A DNA stretch of 64,000 nt from Roseinatronobacter domitianus (GTDB lineage Bacteria; Pseudomonadota; Alphaproteobacteria; Rhodobacterales; Rhodobacteraceae): the NCBI RefSeq assembly GCF_023336755.1, contig NZ_JALZWP010000003.1, forward strand, positions 62,001 through 126,000, in the 5' to 3' direction. The notes under the pieces were generated by a model. That model searched no databases, had not been told where the DNA came from, and saw only the letters and a list, made by a program, of their open reading frames with translations. Positions 16,451 to 25,588 of the stretch are shown piece by piece (position 1 is the stretch's first letter; each line of letters starts with the position of its first letter). The position numbers and the translations under genes were made by a program.

Positions 16451-17550
16451 AAGGCTTCCTCCCATTCTCCGGCCTCTGTGCTGTCTTGCACGATGCCGCC
16501 GCCGACATTGCCTTCGACCATACCGCCGCCGAACAGGCGCAGGGTGCGGATCGCCACGGACCACGCCTGATCGCCGTTCGGACCGGCCCAGCCGATCGCC
16601 CCGCAATAGACCGAGCGCGGCACCTGTTCCAATTCTGCAATAATCTGCATAGCCCGGATTTTCGGCGCGCCAGTAACGGACCCACAGGGGAACAACGCCG
16701 CCATGATCTCTGTCAGGCCCAGCCTGGCACGCAACTGCCCACGAATACGGCTGCTCATCTGGTGGACGGTGGCAAAACTGTCGATGGTGAAAAGTTCCGG
16801 CACCTTGACCGATCCGATCTCAGAAATCCGGGCGATGTCGTTGCGCAGAAGGTCCACGATCATCAGGTTCTCGGCCTGCACCTTGTCGCTTGCCGCCAAC
16901 CCGTCGCGCAGGGCGCGGTCGGCATCGGCTGTGGCCCCGCGCGGGGCGGTGCCTTTCATGGGGCGGCTTTCGATCACACCATCTTGCAAGGTAAAGAACA
17001 ACTCTGGGCTGCATGATAGCACAACCGGCCCCGCGCCAAGGTCCAGATAGGCGCCAAAACCCACCTGCTGCCGCGCCCGCAACGCCCCATAAAGCCCCTG
17101 CCCTGTGCCAGATGTCAGGTGCGCGGCCAAAGGGAAGGTCAGGTTAACCTGATAGCAATCGCCTGCCGCGATATACTCCATCAGCCGTCCGAAAGACCGC
17201 GCGTAATCGCCGCGCGTGGTTCGGGGCAGAATGGGCGACAGGCTGCCCATTTGCGCGTCTGCCTGTGCATGAAACGCGGTGGCAGGTTCGGGCGCATTGA
17301 ACACGGCCAAGGCCACAAGCGGCGCGCGCGGGTCGTGATGCGGAATGCCGGACAGCCGCGGCTCGAAGGCGTAGCCTGCCTCATAGGCGATATATCCGGC
17401 CACCCACGCCCCCGCACGGCGCGCGGCTTCGGCGCGGTCCAGCACATTGGCGACCTCGGCGCGGGACCATGCCAAAAGCAAGTCGCGCGGACGGGTAAAC
17501 AGCGCCGGGCGGGCGCGCGGTCCGTGGTCAAGGGCGATGACGGGCTGCAT
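16408..17550 (-). CDS. pabB: Aminodeoxychorismate synthase component I
   Basis: 380 residues, chorismate-binding fold. Landmarks: YIAAGDCYQVNLTFPL, the catalytic ESRPMKGTAPRG loop, ENLMIVDLLRNDIARIS, LFPCGSVTGAPKIRAMQII and the closing VEGNVGGGIVQDS. PabB aminates chorismate with ammonia from a PabA glutaminase, which is not in this window. The ATG at 17550 (MQPVIALDHGP) fits the family; an ATG at 17574 is weaker. The downstream pabC-like gene overlaps its end. An anthranilate synthase role is less likely given that partner. Confidence 0.93.
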   Translation of the reverse strand: MQPVIALDHGPRARPALFTRPRDLLLAWSRAEVANVLDRAEAARRAGAWVAGYIAYEAGYAFEPRLSGIPHHDPRAPLVALAVFNAPEPATAFHAQADAQMGSLSPILPRTTRGDYARSFGRLMEYIAAGDCYQVNLTFPLAAHLTSGTGQGLYGALRARQQVGFGAYLDLGAGPVVLSCSPELFFTLQDGVIESRPMKGTAPRGATADADRALRDGLAASDKVQAENLMIVDLLRNDIARISEIGSVKVPELFTIDSFATVHQMSSRIRGQLRARLGLTEIMAALFPCGSVTGAPKIRAMQIIAELEQVPRSVYCGAIGWAGPNGDQAWSVAIRTLRLFGGGMVEGNVGGGIVQDSTEAGEWEEALWKTRFAKGLRRAA

Positions 17551-17672
17551 CTTGGCCTTCGGTTGGGGAAACACTGGCGCGCTGAATACACCGCCTTTTC
17601 CCTGCTGGCCATGTCCGAAACGGTCGCATCAGAGCGGTTTTGCGCCATGCTGGAGCGGTTCGGCCCCAGCGC

Positions 17673-18986
17673 CTAACCTTCGCGCAACGCGCGCGCGAAA
17701 TATGACAGGAACGGTTCTGTCAGGTATTGCAACGGGCTGCGATCACCGGTTTGCAAGAACACCTCTACCGGCATACCGGGGAGCAAGGTCTGGTCCGCCA
17801 GAAGCACGCGGCTTTCGTCCTGCAATTCCAACTCGATCCGGTAGTAACTTTGCGCCAATTCGGCATTGGTGAAGGCGTCGGCAGAAACCTTGGTCACAAG
17901 CGCGCCGAGTTGCGGCAGATCGCGCAGATTGAGACCCGAGAACATGACAACGGCGTCCTGACCCGCGCGGACCTGGTCAATATCGGACGGGTTGACCCGT
18001 GCCGAAATCACAAGCGGCCGGTCTTGTGGCACAACAAACAAGGCCGGTTCAGCCGCGCGCAGCACAGCGCGCGGGGTCGTCACCTGCAACCCGTAGACCA
18101 AGCCGGACACCGGGGCGCGGATATCCAGACGTGCGACCTGTTCACGCAATGCGCGCCGGCGTTCGGACAGTTCGACCTCTGTCGCAGCAATGTCACGCAG
18201 CTCGGTTTGCGCCTCTTCGCGGGTCTGCGCACCAAGCGACAAAATCTGTTGCGCGATTTCCGCCTGACGCTCTGCCGCAGAGCCGCGTTCAGAGAGCAAG
18301 GCACCGCGTGCGCCCTCAAGCCGCGCGGCTTCGCGGTCAAGCGACAGAACGCGGGCGGCCTGTGCCAGCCCGCGTTCAAGAAGGTCAGCCTGCGTCGCGC
18401 GCTCCTCGCCAACAAGCGTGATCTGCCGATCCGTGGCGCCAATCTGCGCGGTAATTCCTTCAACCTGCGTGTCGATCTGGGCCGCACGCTGTTGCAGTTG
18501 CGTAATAAGCCCGTCGCGGGTTTCGCGGCGCGCGGCCAAAAGGCTGCGCTGCCCGTTCATCAAACCCTCGATCCGCGTGGCAAGGTCCGGTCGCTCCGCT
18601 CTGGCTGCATGCAATTCCGCTGGGAAGGTTATGGTCGCGGTATCGTCGCGCTCGGCCTCCAGTCGGGCGCGGCGGGCCAGCAATTCGAACAGGCGGTTTT
18701 CGACCACGTTCAGCTCTGATTGCAGGTTTGTGCCATCCAGCCGCAACATGACATCGCCCGCCGCAACGCGCGCGCCTTCAACAACATTGATCTGCGCAAC
18801 CACCCCGCCTTCGGGGTGCTGGACGATCTGGCGGTTCTGCTCGACCTCTAGCTGTCCGGGCGCGATGATTGCACTGGAGATCCGGCTTAGCACCGCCCAA
18901 GCCCCAAAGCCAAAGACCAGCACGGCAAGGGTCAGCGCCGCAAGCAACAGGTGGCGTCTTGGCGAAAATGGGTCGCGCGCGCTCAT
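17673..18986 (-). CDS. Type I secretion periplasmic adaptor (HlyD/PrtE family)
   Basis: 437 residues. One N-terminal membrane segment (about 13-38) is followed by a lipoyl-like motif, a long Glu/Arg/Gln-rich coiled coil (about 80-290) and a beta-barrel region ending with LPGMPVEVFLQTGDRSPLQYL and TEPFLSYFARALREG, a classical PrtE/HlyD finish. It bridges the inner-membrane ABC transporter to an outer-membrane TolC channel. The ATG overlaps the ABC transporter stop (ATGA). The TolC-type protein is not in the window. The likely cargo is the RTX protease encoded divergently at 21622. Confidence 0.93.
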   Translation of the reverse strand: MSARDPFSPRRHLLLAALTLAVLVFGFGAWAVLSRISSAIIAPGQLEVEQNRQIVQHPEGGVVAQINVVEGARVAAGDVMLRLDGTNLQSELNVVENRLFELLARRARLEAERDDTATITFPAELHAARAERPDLATRIEGLMNGQRSLLAARRETRDGLITQLQQRAAQIDTQVEGITAQIGATDRQITLVGEERATQADLLERGLAQAARVLSLDREAARLEGARGALLSERGSAAERQAEIAQQILSLGAQTREEAQTELRDIAATEVELSERRRALREQVARLDIRAPVSGLVYGLQVTTPRAVLRAAEPALFVVPQDRPLVISARVNPSDIDQVRAGQDAVVMFSGLNLRDLPQLGALVTKVSADAFTNAELAQSYYRIELELQDESRVLLADQTLLPGMPVEVFLQTGDRSPLQYLTEPFLSYFARALREG

Positions 18987-20836
18987 GCCCCGCCCGTCCC
19001 GCTTGTGTCCCACGGGAAGCGGGCCACGAGTGGTTTTGCCGGTCCCGCCCCCAGAGCAGCAGCAGGGGAGGCCGCAGTCGTCGCAGCGCCCGCGCCCTGC
19101 CCCAGGATCGCACCGCTGTTGCGCGTGGTTTTGCGCAAAACCTCTTCCATCGGGCCGAACGCGGCGACAGTCCCGGCCAGCAGCCGCAACACAACGTCAC
19201 ATTCCACAATGGCGCTTGGCCGATGGGTCATGATGATGACGGTCGCGCCGCGCGCCTTGGCGTTGCGGATGGCCAAATTCAGCGCCCGTGACCCGGCATC
19301 GTCCAGATCGGAATTCGGTTCGTCCAGCACCAGAAGCGCGGGGTCGCCGTAAAACGCACGGGCCAGCGCGACCCGTTGCATCTGCCCGCCAGACAGCCCG
19401 CCGCCGTCGGAATCGATGATCGTGTCATAGCCATTGGGTTGCGCAAGGATAACCTCATGCGCGCCCGCAGCCTGTGCGGCGGCAATGACCCGTTCATCGG
19501 TCGCGTCCGGGTCCAGCCGGGCAATATTGTCGCGCAAGCTGCCCGCGAACAGCGACACCTTTTGCGGCAAATACCCAATAGCGCGCCCCAGTTGCGCGGC
19601 ATCGTATTGCTCCAGCAACGCACCGTCGAGCCGGATTTCCCCCATGGCTGGTGGCCAAATACCCACAAGGGCCTCTGCAAGGCTGGATTTGCCTGCACCC
19701 GAATCTCCGATCACGCCCAGGGCCTGACCGGGCCGCAGCCCGAAAGAGACATCGCGCAAAATGAGCCCGCTGCGCCCCGCCGAGCCCGGAATACGCAGGG
19801 CCAGACCTTTGACGGCCAACTGACCTTTGGGCCTTGGCAGCATGGTTTTCGGGGCTTCGGACGGCGCGGCGGCCATCAGCCTGCGCAAACGTGCGCGGGC
19901 GGCGCGGGCCGCCTGCACTTGCGGCCAACCCGATATCACCTGATCCAGCGGCGCAAGCGCGCGCCCAAGGATAATAGAGGCCGCGATCATCCCACCCGGC
20001 GACAATTCCGCGCGCAATACCAGCCATGCGCCCAGCGCCAGCATGGCAGATTGCAAGAACAAACGCATCGCGCGCGCCGAAGCGCTGAAACCGCCGCTGC
20101 TGTCATTTCCTGCGACGGCTTCTGACAAAGCATGACGACGCAGCGCGACCCAGCGGTCCAAAGCAGTTGCCTGCATACCAAGGGCGCGCATTTGCCCCGC
20201 TTCGGAACTGATCTGACGGCCCAACGCCTCTGCCCGCTGTTGCGAGGCGAAAATATTGTCCTGCCGCGCCCGGCTGCGCTGCATGTTGACAAAGCTCATC
20301 GCGGCCAGGGCCAGCGCCGCGCCACCCGCAAACAGGCCCAGAAGCGGGTGCAACAGCGCGATCACGCCGATAAACAACGGCACCCAGGGAAAATCGAACA
20401 GCGCCAGAAAGACAGGGCTGCCGGTGATCTGCTGCAACAACGCAACATCCTGCGTGGCGCGCACCGGCAGATGGCGCGACGTCCCGCGCATAACAGCCCC
20501 TGCCAAGGCCGCGCGAAACACCTTTGCGTCCAGATGCAATTGATATTGCGCCCCGGCCCGCGCCGCGATCCGCGCGCGGGCGTGATCCAGCACCCCGAAC
20601 ACCACATACAGAAAGGCCACAAGTGCGAACAGCACAACAAGCGTCGCTTCGGACCGGCTGGAGAGCACCCGGTCATAGACCTGCAACATGAAAACCGGCC
20701 CCGTCAGCATCAGCAGGTTGGTGAAAATGCTGACCAGACCGACCACTATGAAAAGCCGCCAAGTGACACTGCCAGCGGGGCTTGGCCCATTCGCGGACGA
20801 AGGCTGTCCAGACGCGTGCCTGCGTTCTGCGGTCAT
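18983..20836 (-). CDS. Type I secretion ABC transporter (permease/ATPase, PrtD-like)
   Basis: 617 residues. The membrane domain starts at WRLFIVVGLVSIFTNLLML with GPVFMLQVYDRVLSSRS, the PrtD/HasD signature. The ATPase has Walker A GDSGAGKSS, signature LSGGQMQRVALARA and Walker B LLVLDEPNSDLDD. It exports RTX proteins in one step through both membranes. I chose the ATG at 20836; a TTG at 20914 would add 26 residues, and neither has a strong Shine-Dalgarno. The Ala-rich C-terminal tail after the ATPase is longer than in typical PrtD. Confidence 0.93.
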   Translation of the reverse strand: MTAERRHASGQPSSANGPSPAGSVTWRLFIVVGLVSIFTNLLMLTGPVFMLQVYDRVLSSRSEATLVVLFALVAFLYVVFGVLDHARARIAARAGAQYQLHLDAKVFRAALAGAVMRGTSRHLPVRATQDVALLQQITGSPVFLALFDFPWVPLFIGVIALLHPLLGLFAGGAALALAAMSFVNMQRSRARQDNIFASQQRAEALGRQISSEAGQMRALGMQATALDRWVALRRHALSEAVAGNDSSGGFSASARAMRLFLQSAMLALGAWLVLRAELSPGGMIAASIILGRALAPLDQVISGWPQVQAARAARARLRRLMAAAPSEAPKTMLPRPKGQLAVKGLALRIPGSAGRSGLILRDVSFGLRPGQALGVIGDSGAGKSSLAEALVGIWPPAMGEIRLDGALLEQYDAAQLGRAIGYLPQKVSLFAGSLRDNIARLDPDATDERVIAAAQAAGAHEVILAQPNGYDTIIDSDGGGLSGGQMQRVALARAFYGDPALLVLDEPNSDLDDAGSRALNLAIRNAKARGATVIIMTHRPSAIVECDVVLRLLAGTVAAFGPMEEVLRKTTRNSGAILGQGAGAATTAASPAAALGAGPAKPLVARFPWDTSGTGGA

Positions 20837-21048
20837 CACGCTTGGTCCCGACTGCTCCACGATACTTGCCCTATGCTGCCCCAAAGGTAAGGCAATGCGA
20901 CGTCCCTGGGACAAGGGATTACATCACCGTCGAATTGTCAATTGATGCGGCTTCGCAGGATAGAGCCAAACATCCTGTCAAAGGATTAAAGCGCTTGAAC
21001 AGCTTTGCCGCGTATGCGAATTTTCTTCTGATTTAAAAAAGGTATCGA

Positions 21049-21573
21049 ATGCAGCGCGTCGCAAAGCCACCAAGCACGAGGCCCGCAAAGGGGTTTCACC
21101 TATTGCGGACGAGGCAAGCACCGCGGCGGTCTCGTATTTCGCTGCGGGTGCTCTTCGCCATGCCTTTTATTGTTGCATTTTGGATTGGACCCAACATGGC
21201 TGATGCCCATTCTAAAAACCCACCTGTTCTGGGTCTGGCCTGCGGCAAGGCTCCTGAGGAGTTATGTCGATCCGTGGCGCAATCCATCGCCCAGTATTCG
21301 GGCGGGCGCTATGATATCCGCGTTTTGAGGCAGTCCGGTGCCACCCCAGATCGTGAGGGCGACCTGGTGGTGACCGTGGTTTTAGACGGGCGCGGTCAGG
21401 ACTGGATCGCCGCGCATCTGGACTGGCAACAGGGGCCAGAGGGTAAACGTCACGAAGGGCCAAGCCTGGAATTAAGCGTGATGGATGCCGCATTGACGCC
21501 GCAAATGTATGAACGATACGCCAAAAACCTCATCCGCGCAGATGCCGCCATTATGGCGCTGCTTTCGAATTAG
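21049..21573 (+). CDS. Exported protein of unknown function next to secreted protease
   Basis: 174 residues. A long basic N-region (1-34, rich in Arg/Lys/Pro) precedes the hydrophobic stretch VLFAMPFIVAFWIG and a possible cleavage near ADAHS, so it is probably exported, or membrane-anchored if not cleaved. The mature part has two Cys (in LACGKAPEELCRS), possibly a disulfide. AAAAGG lies before the ATG. It is 48 bases upstream of the RTX protease and divergent from the type I transporter. Position suggests a protease-related role such as a periplasmic inhibitor, but I do not recognise the sequence and it is not evidently the AprI/Inh family. Confidence 0.75.
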   Translation: MQRVAKPPSTRPAKGFHLLRTRQAPRRSRISLRVLFAMPFIVAFWIGPNMADAHSKNPPVLGLACGKAPEELCRSVAQSIAQYSGGRYDIRVLRQSGATPDREGDLVVTVVLDGRGQDWIAAHLDWQQGPEGKRHEGPSLELSVMDAALTPQMYERYAKNLIRADAAIMALLSN

Positions 21574-21621
21574 ACGACAGGCAAAAGTCATTGAGACCGC
21601 CCTACCCCCGGAGGATTAAAC

Positions 21622-23844
21622 ATGTGCCAGATTTGTGCAGGGACGCAGACTTTCGACCCGACACGCCACCCCGATGGGGGGGATTTCGCAGCAATCTTCG
21701 AAGGGGTAGATGCGCCGAGCGACACAAGCACGCCCTATTCCATTGGCATTGGTGATGTGTTTTCGGGCACGCTCGGCTTTGCAGGGGATCGCGACTGGGT
21801 CGCCGTGACTTTCGAGGCCGGCGAGACATACGCGATTTCGCTCTCCGGGAGCGGGGGCGGAGGAGGAACGCTATCTGACGCCCTCCTGCGGCTTTACGAT
21901 GGGTCCGGATCGTTCATAACGTTCAATGATGATGGTGGCGCTGGCCTTGATTCACTGTTGACCTATACCGCGACAACCAGCGGGACGTATTACCTCAGCG
22001 CCGGATCATGGAATGACAGTGTAACCGGGACCTACCAACTGTCGTTCACCCAAGCGGAACCAGCCTCACTTGGCACACTGGACGAATTGGCAACCTATTT
22101 GACCCACGGTTACTGGAACGATTCAGGCCGTTCGGAACGCAGCTTTGACACGGCATCCGACAACCAGATCACGGCGAATATCACCGGTCTGACATCTGCC
22201 GGGCAACAGCTTGCGCTTTGGGCTATGGAAGCCTGGGAACTGGTGGCCGATCTGGAATTCGTGGTGGTCAACGGCTCTGCCGACATCAATTTTGATGACA
22301 ACGACACCGGCGCCTACGCCCAGATCTTCACCATCGGCACGACAATTGACTCGGTCGATGTGAACGTCTCGACCAACTGGCTGGCCACCTCCGGAACCAC
22401 GATCGACAGCTATTCGTTCCAGACCTATGTGCATGAAATCGGGCACGCGCTCGGATTGGGGCATCAGGGCAATTACAACGGCAACGCCACATATGGCAGC
22501 GACGAAACGTTCCTGAACGACAGTTGGCAATTGTCCATCATGTCGTATTTCGATCAAACTCAAAACACGTCCGTGAACGCGTCCTTTGCGCGGCTTCTTA
22601 CGCCAATGATGGCCGATATTCTGGCCATTCAAAACCTGTATGGCGCAAGCACACAAACCGCCGGAAACACCACTTGGGGCGCGAATTCCAACCTTGGCGG
22701 CTATATTGGTGCTGTCTTTGCGGAAATGGCAGGGGAAGGGTCTACATCCATCTACAATGGCGGTGGTATGGCGCTGACCATTGCCGACACAGGCGGTCAC
22801 GATACGCTGGACCTGTCATATTTGACGAGTGGTGCGAATATCGACATGCGACCAGAGAGTTTCTCTGATGTGGGCGGCCTGATCGGCAACCTTGCCATCG
22901 CGCGCGGCACGATCATTGAGGATTTGGTCACAGGCACGGGCCACGACACCATCCAAGGCAATTACGCCGGCAACTTTATCGATAGCGGCTCCGGCAATGA
23001 CAGTGTCGATGGCGGGGCCGGGTTCGATTCCCTTATCGGCGGCGATGGGAATGACACGCTGAACGGCGAAAGCGGGAACGACACCATCCGCGGAAACGAT
23101 GGCGCTGACAGTATCACGGGTGGCACCGGGGATGACGTCCTCTGGGGTGGCGCGGGCAATGACACGCTGCTAGGCGGCGCGGATAACGACATCATAGGCG
23201 GCGGCGCGGATGACGACCTCATCTACGGCGGCACCGGCAATGACACCATGTATGGCGGTGCAGGCAATGATACGATCCATGCCGAAAGCGGCTCGAATGC
23301 GATTTGGGGCATGGGTGGCAACGATGTGCTGAACGCGTCTGACAATGGCGACCGCATCGGCGGCGGCGGCGGGGAAGATACCATCAATGGCGGCGCTGGG
23401 AACGACACGATTTATGGTGGCATTTTCCTGGGCGAAACCACGATTTACGGCAATGGCGGTGATGACGAGATTTACGGCAGCATCGACAACGACACAATCT
23501 ATGGCGGCGCCGGAGATGACAATATCGGTGGCAACTTGGGCGATGATCGCATTAGCGGCGGCACCGGAGATGACACTGTGCGCGGCTTTGACGGCGCGGA
23601 TACTTTCGTGTTCATGGACGGCCATGAGGGCCTGACCGTTGAGGATTTTGACTTCACTGAAAACGACCGGCTGGAGTTGGACGATGGGCTCTGGGGCGGC
23701 GGTCTGACCGTGTCGCAAATGCTGTCAACCTACGGCACTGTCATCGGTGGCGACCTTGTGCTCGACTTTGGGGGGGGCGACATTGTAACGCTGATGGGCG
23801 TGACCAACACGGCGCAACTTAGCTCTTATATAGACGTCGTGTAA
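21622..23844 (+). CDS. Serralysin-like M10 metalloprotease with PPC domain and RTX repeats
   Basis: 740 residues. The zinc motif HEIGHALGLGH is at 271-281 and the Met-turn MSYFDQ at 307-312. An extra pre-peptidase C-terminal (PPC)-like beta domain (about 40-145, GTLGFAGDRDWVAVTFEAG, TYYLSAGS) precedes the protease domain. About 20 glycine/aspartate nonapeptides follow (about 438-660), then a C-terminal type I secretion region ending SSYIDVV. There is no Sec signal, as expected for type I export. The gene has GGAGG before its ATG and a strong terminator after it. It is probably secreted by the divergent ABC/HlyD pair and folds on binding calcium outside. The N-terminus MCQICAGTQ carries a CxxC. 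Confidence 0.95.
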   Translation: MCQICAGTQTFDPTRHPDGGDFAAIFEGVDAPSDTSTPYSIGIGDVFSGTLGFAGDRDWVAVTFEAGETYAISLSGSGGGGGTLSDALLRLYDGSGSFITFNDDGGAGLDSLLTYTATTSGTYYLSAGSWNDSVTGTYQLSFTQAEPASLGTLDELATYLTHGYWNDSGRSERSFDTASDNQITANITGLTSAGQQLALWAMEAWELVADLEFVVVNGSADINFDDNDTGAYAQIFTIGTTIDSVDVNVSTNWLATSGTTIDSYSFQTYVHEIGHALGLGHQGNYNGNATYGSDETFLNDSWQLSIMSYFDQTQNTSVNASFARLLTPMMADILAIQNLYGASTQTAGNTTWGANSNLGGYIGAVFAEMAGEGSTSIYNGGGMALTIADTGGHDTLDLSYLTSGANIDMRPESFSDVGGLIGNLAIARGTIIEDLVTGTGHDTIQGNYAGNFIDSGSGNDSVDGGAGFDSLIGGDGNDTLNGESGNDTIRGNDGADSITGGTGDDVLWGGAGNDTLLGGADNDIIGGGADDDLIYGGTGNDTMYGGAGNDTIHAESGSNAIWGMGGNDVLNASDNGDRIGGGGGEDTINGGAGNDTIYGGIFLGETTIYGNGGDDEIYGSIDNDTIYGGAGDDNIGGNLGDDRISGGTGDDTVRGFDGADTFVFMDGHEGLTVEDFDFTENDRLELDDGLWGGGLTVSQMLSTYGTVIGGDLVLDFGGGDIVTLMGVTNTAQLSSYIDVV
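22930..23610 (+). repeat. RTX nonapeptide repeat coding region
   Basis: Tandem 27-base units encode variants of GGxGxDxxx (for example GGAGNDTLL, GGTGNDTMY, GGAGDDNIG). Units are diverged, so this is an old array. An interruption near IFLGETTIYGNG breaks the register once. The repeats form calcium-binding beta-rolls. Confidence 0.9.
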
Positions 23845-23866
23845 CCTACAGCAATTTCCCACATGC

Positions 23867-23898
23867 AAAGCCCGGCCGTCTTGGTCGGGCTTTTTGCA
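23867..23898 (+). terminator. Rho-independent terminator after the RTX protease
   Basis: The stem AAAGCCCGGCC (23867-23877) pairs with GGTCGGGCTTT (23883-23893), with one G-T pair and a five-base loop, and runs into TTTT. Confidence 0.85.
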
Positions 23899-24235
23899 TT
23901 TCGCCCCGCAGATCCGCCAATCATACTGCGATGCAGCACCAAATTCTGCATGTGCAAAGTAATTGTGCACGAAGGCTAATTTTTATTCAAAGCGCCTCGT
24001 CAGCACCGTGTCAGACCACAGGCTCAAATGCGACTCATTGGCACCTGCCCCAAGACCGTTTTGCATAGTGACAGCCCAAACACGGGTCAAACACCGCCCA
24101 GTGGACCACATCTCGGCAGATCACAGCCCACCGGACGGCGACAACAATAAATGCTGTTTTGCCAGCATAGCGGAATCGGGCCATGCCCGAAAGCTGATTT
24201 GGCACGATAGCCCTGACATAGGAGCGCTGCCCCTC
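23899..24235 (+). other. Upstream region of urtA; no gene seen
   Basis: About 340 bases before the urea transporter operon. It contains a direct repeat TGTGCA (23951-23956 and 23964-23969) and a perfect inverted repeat TCGGGC-CAT-GCCCGA (24176-24190) 46 bases before the urtA ATG. I looked for a sigma54 (-24 GG/-12 GC) promoter, which would fit nitrogen control, and found no good match at the TGGCAC sites near 24039 and 24201. Confidence 0.45.
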
Positions 24236-25522
24236 ATGACTTCCAGATCCCTGCTTGCCGCCCTTGCCACCAGCACTGCGCTGGTCGCGGCCCCCGCCCT
24301 TGCCCAAGATTGTGCCGACCCGATCAAGGTTGGTGTGCTGCACTCGCTTTCGGGCAGCATGGCGATTTCCGAAACCACGCTACGCGACGTGATGTTGATG
24401 CTGATCGAGCAGCAAAACGCCGCAGGCGGCGTGCTCGGCTGCCAACTGGAAGCGGTGGTCGTCGACCCAGCCTCTGACTGGCCGCTATTCGCCGAACTGA
24501 CCCGCCAGCTTCTGACAGTCGATGAGGTCGACGTGATCTTCGGCGCGTGGACCAGCGTCAGCCGCAAATCCGCGCTGCCCGTGCTGGAAGAACTGAACGG
24601 GCTGATGTTCTACCCCGTCCAGTATGAGGGCGAGGAATCCTCGCGCAACGTGTTCTACACCGGTGCCGCGCCGAACCAGCAGGCCATCCCGGCTGTGGAC
24701 TACTTCCTTGAAGAACTTGGCGTCGAGAGCTTCGCGCTTCTTGGCACCGACTATGTCTATCCGCGCACAACAAATGCGATCCTCGAAGCCTATTTGCTCG
24801 ACAAAGGCATCGCGGCCGAAGACATCTTCGTGAACTACACGCCCTTTGGCCATTCCGACTGGTCAACCATCGTGTCGGACGTGGTGGCACTTGGCGCAGG
24901 CGGCAAGCAGGTCGGTGTGATCTCGACCATCAACGGCGACGCGAATGTCGGCTTCTACACCGAACTGGGCGCGCAAGGCGTCAGCGCAGATGATATTCCC
25001 GTCGTTGCCTTCTCTGTCGGTGAAGAAGAACTGTCGGGTTTGGATACCGGGCCACTGGCCGGGCATCTGGCCGCGTGGAACTACTTCATGTCTGCTGACA
25101 CAGAGATCAACGCCGAATTCGTCGCCGCTTGGAAAGAGTTTGCCGGCGAAGACCGTGTGACCAATGACCCGATGGAAGCGCATTACATCGGCTTCAATAT
25201 GTGGGTGAACGCGGTTGAAGCGGCTGGCACCACCGATGTGGATGCTGTGCGCGAAGCCATGTGGGGGCAGGAATTCCCCAACCTGACCGGCGGCATGGCG
25301 GTGATGAACCCCAACCATCACCTCTCCAAGCCCGTTCTGATCGGTGAAATCCGCGAAGACGGCCAGTTCGACATCATCAGCCAGACAACAGAAGTGCCAG
25401 GCGACGCATGGACCGATTTCCTTCCGGAAAGCGCTGTTCTGACAAGCGATTGGCAGGAACTGGGCTGCGGCATGTATAACACCGCAACCTCGACCTGCGT
25501 GCAGCTGACCTCGAACTACTAA
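24236..25522 (+). CDS. urtA: Urea ABC transporter, substrate-binding protein
   Basis: 428 residues. A Sec signal (SLLAALATSTALVAAPALAQ, 5-24) precedes the periplasmic ligand-binding protein. DPIKVGVLHSLSGSMAISE, VIFGAWTSVSRKSALPVLEE, FYPVQYEGEESSRNVFYTGA and NQQAIPAVDYFLEELG are highly characteristic of UrtA rather than branched-chain amino acid receptors. It captures urea for the UrtBC permease. The ATG at 24236 has GGAGC eleven bases upstream; earlier in-frame starts would spoil the signal peptide. It is the first gene of urtABCDE. Confidence 0.97.
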   Translation: MTSRSLLAALATSTALVAAPALAQDCADPIKVGVLHSLSGSMAISETTLRDVMLMLIEQQNAAGGVLGCQLEAVVVDPASDWPLFAELTRQLLTVDEVDVIFGAWTSVSRKSALPVLEELNGLMFYPVQYEGEESSRNVFYTGAAPNQQAIPAVDYFLEELGVESFALLGTDYVYPRTTNAILEAYLLDKGIAAEDIFVNYTPFGHSDWSTIVSDVVALGAGGKQVGVISTINGDANVGFYTELGAQGVSADDIPVVAFSVGEEELSGLDTGPLAGHLAAWNYFMSADTEINAEFVAAWKEFAGEDRVTNDPMEAHYIGFNMWVNAVEAAGTTDVDAVREAMWGQEFPNLTGGMAVMNPNHHLSKPVLIGEIREDGQFDIISQTTEVPGDAWTDFLPESAVLTSDWQELGCGMYNTATSTCVQLTSNY

Positions 25523-25588
25523 AACCCTGCGGGCGCGCTGGATTGTCCCTGCGCGCCCGATTTCGTCCTGCAAGTTGATGGACCTTCA

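Noticed and set aside
22930-23610. CRISPR-like regular repeats
   Set aside because: The 27-base periodicity is diverged coding DNA for RTX nonapeptides.
24196-24235. Sigma54 promoter before urtA, expected for nitrogen control
   Set aside because: TGGCAC is present but the -12 GC element is missing at the required spacing.
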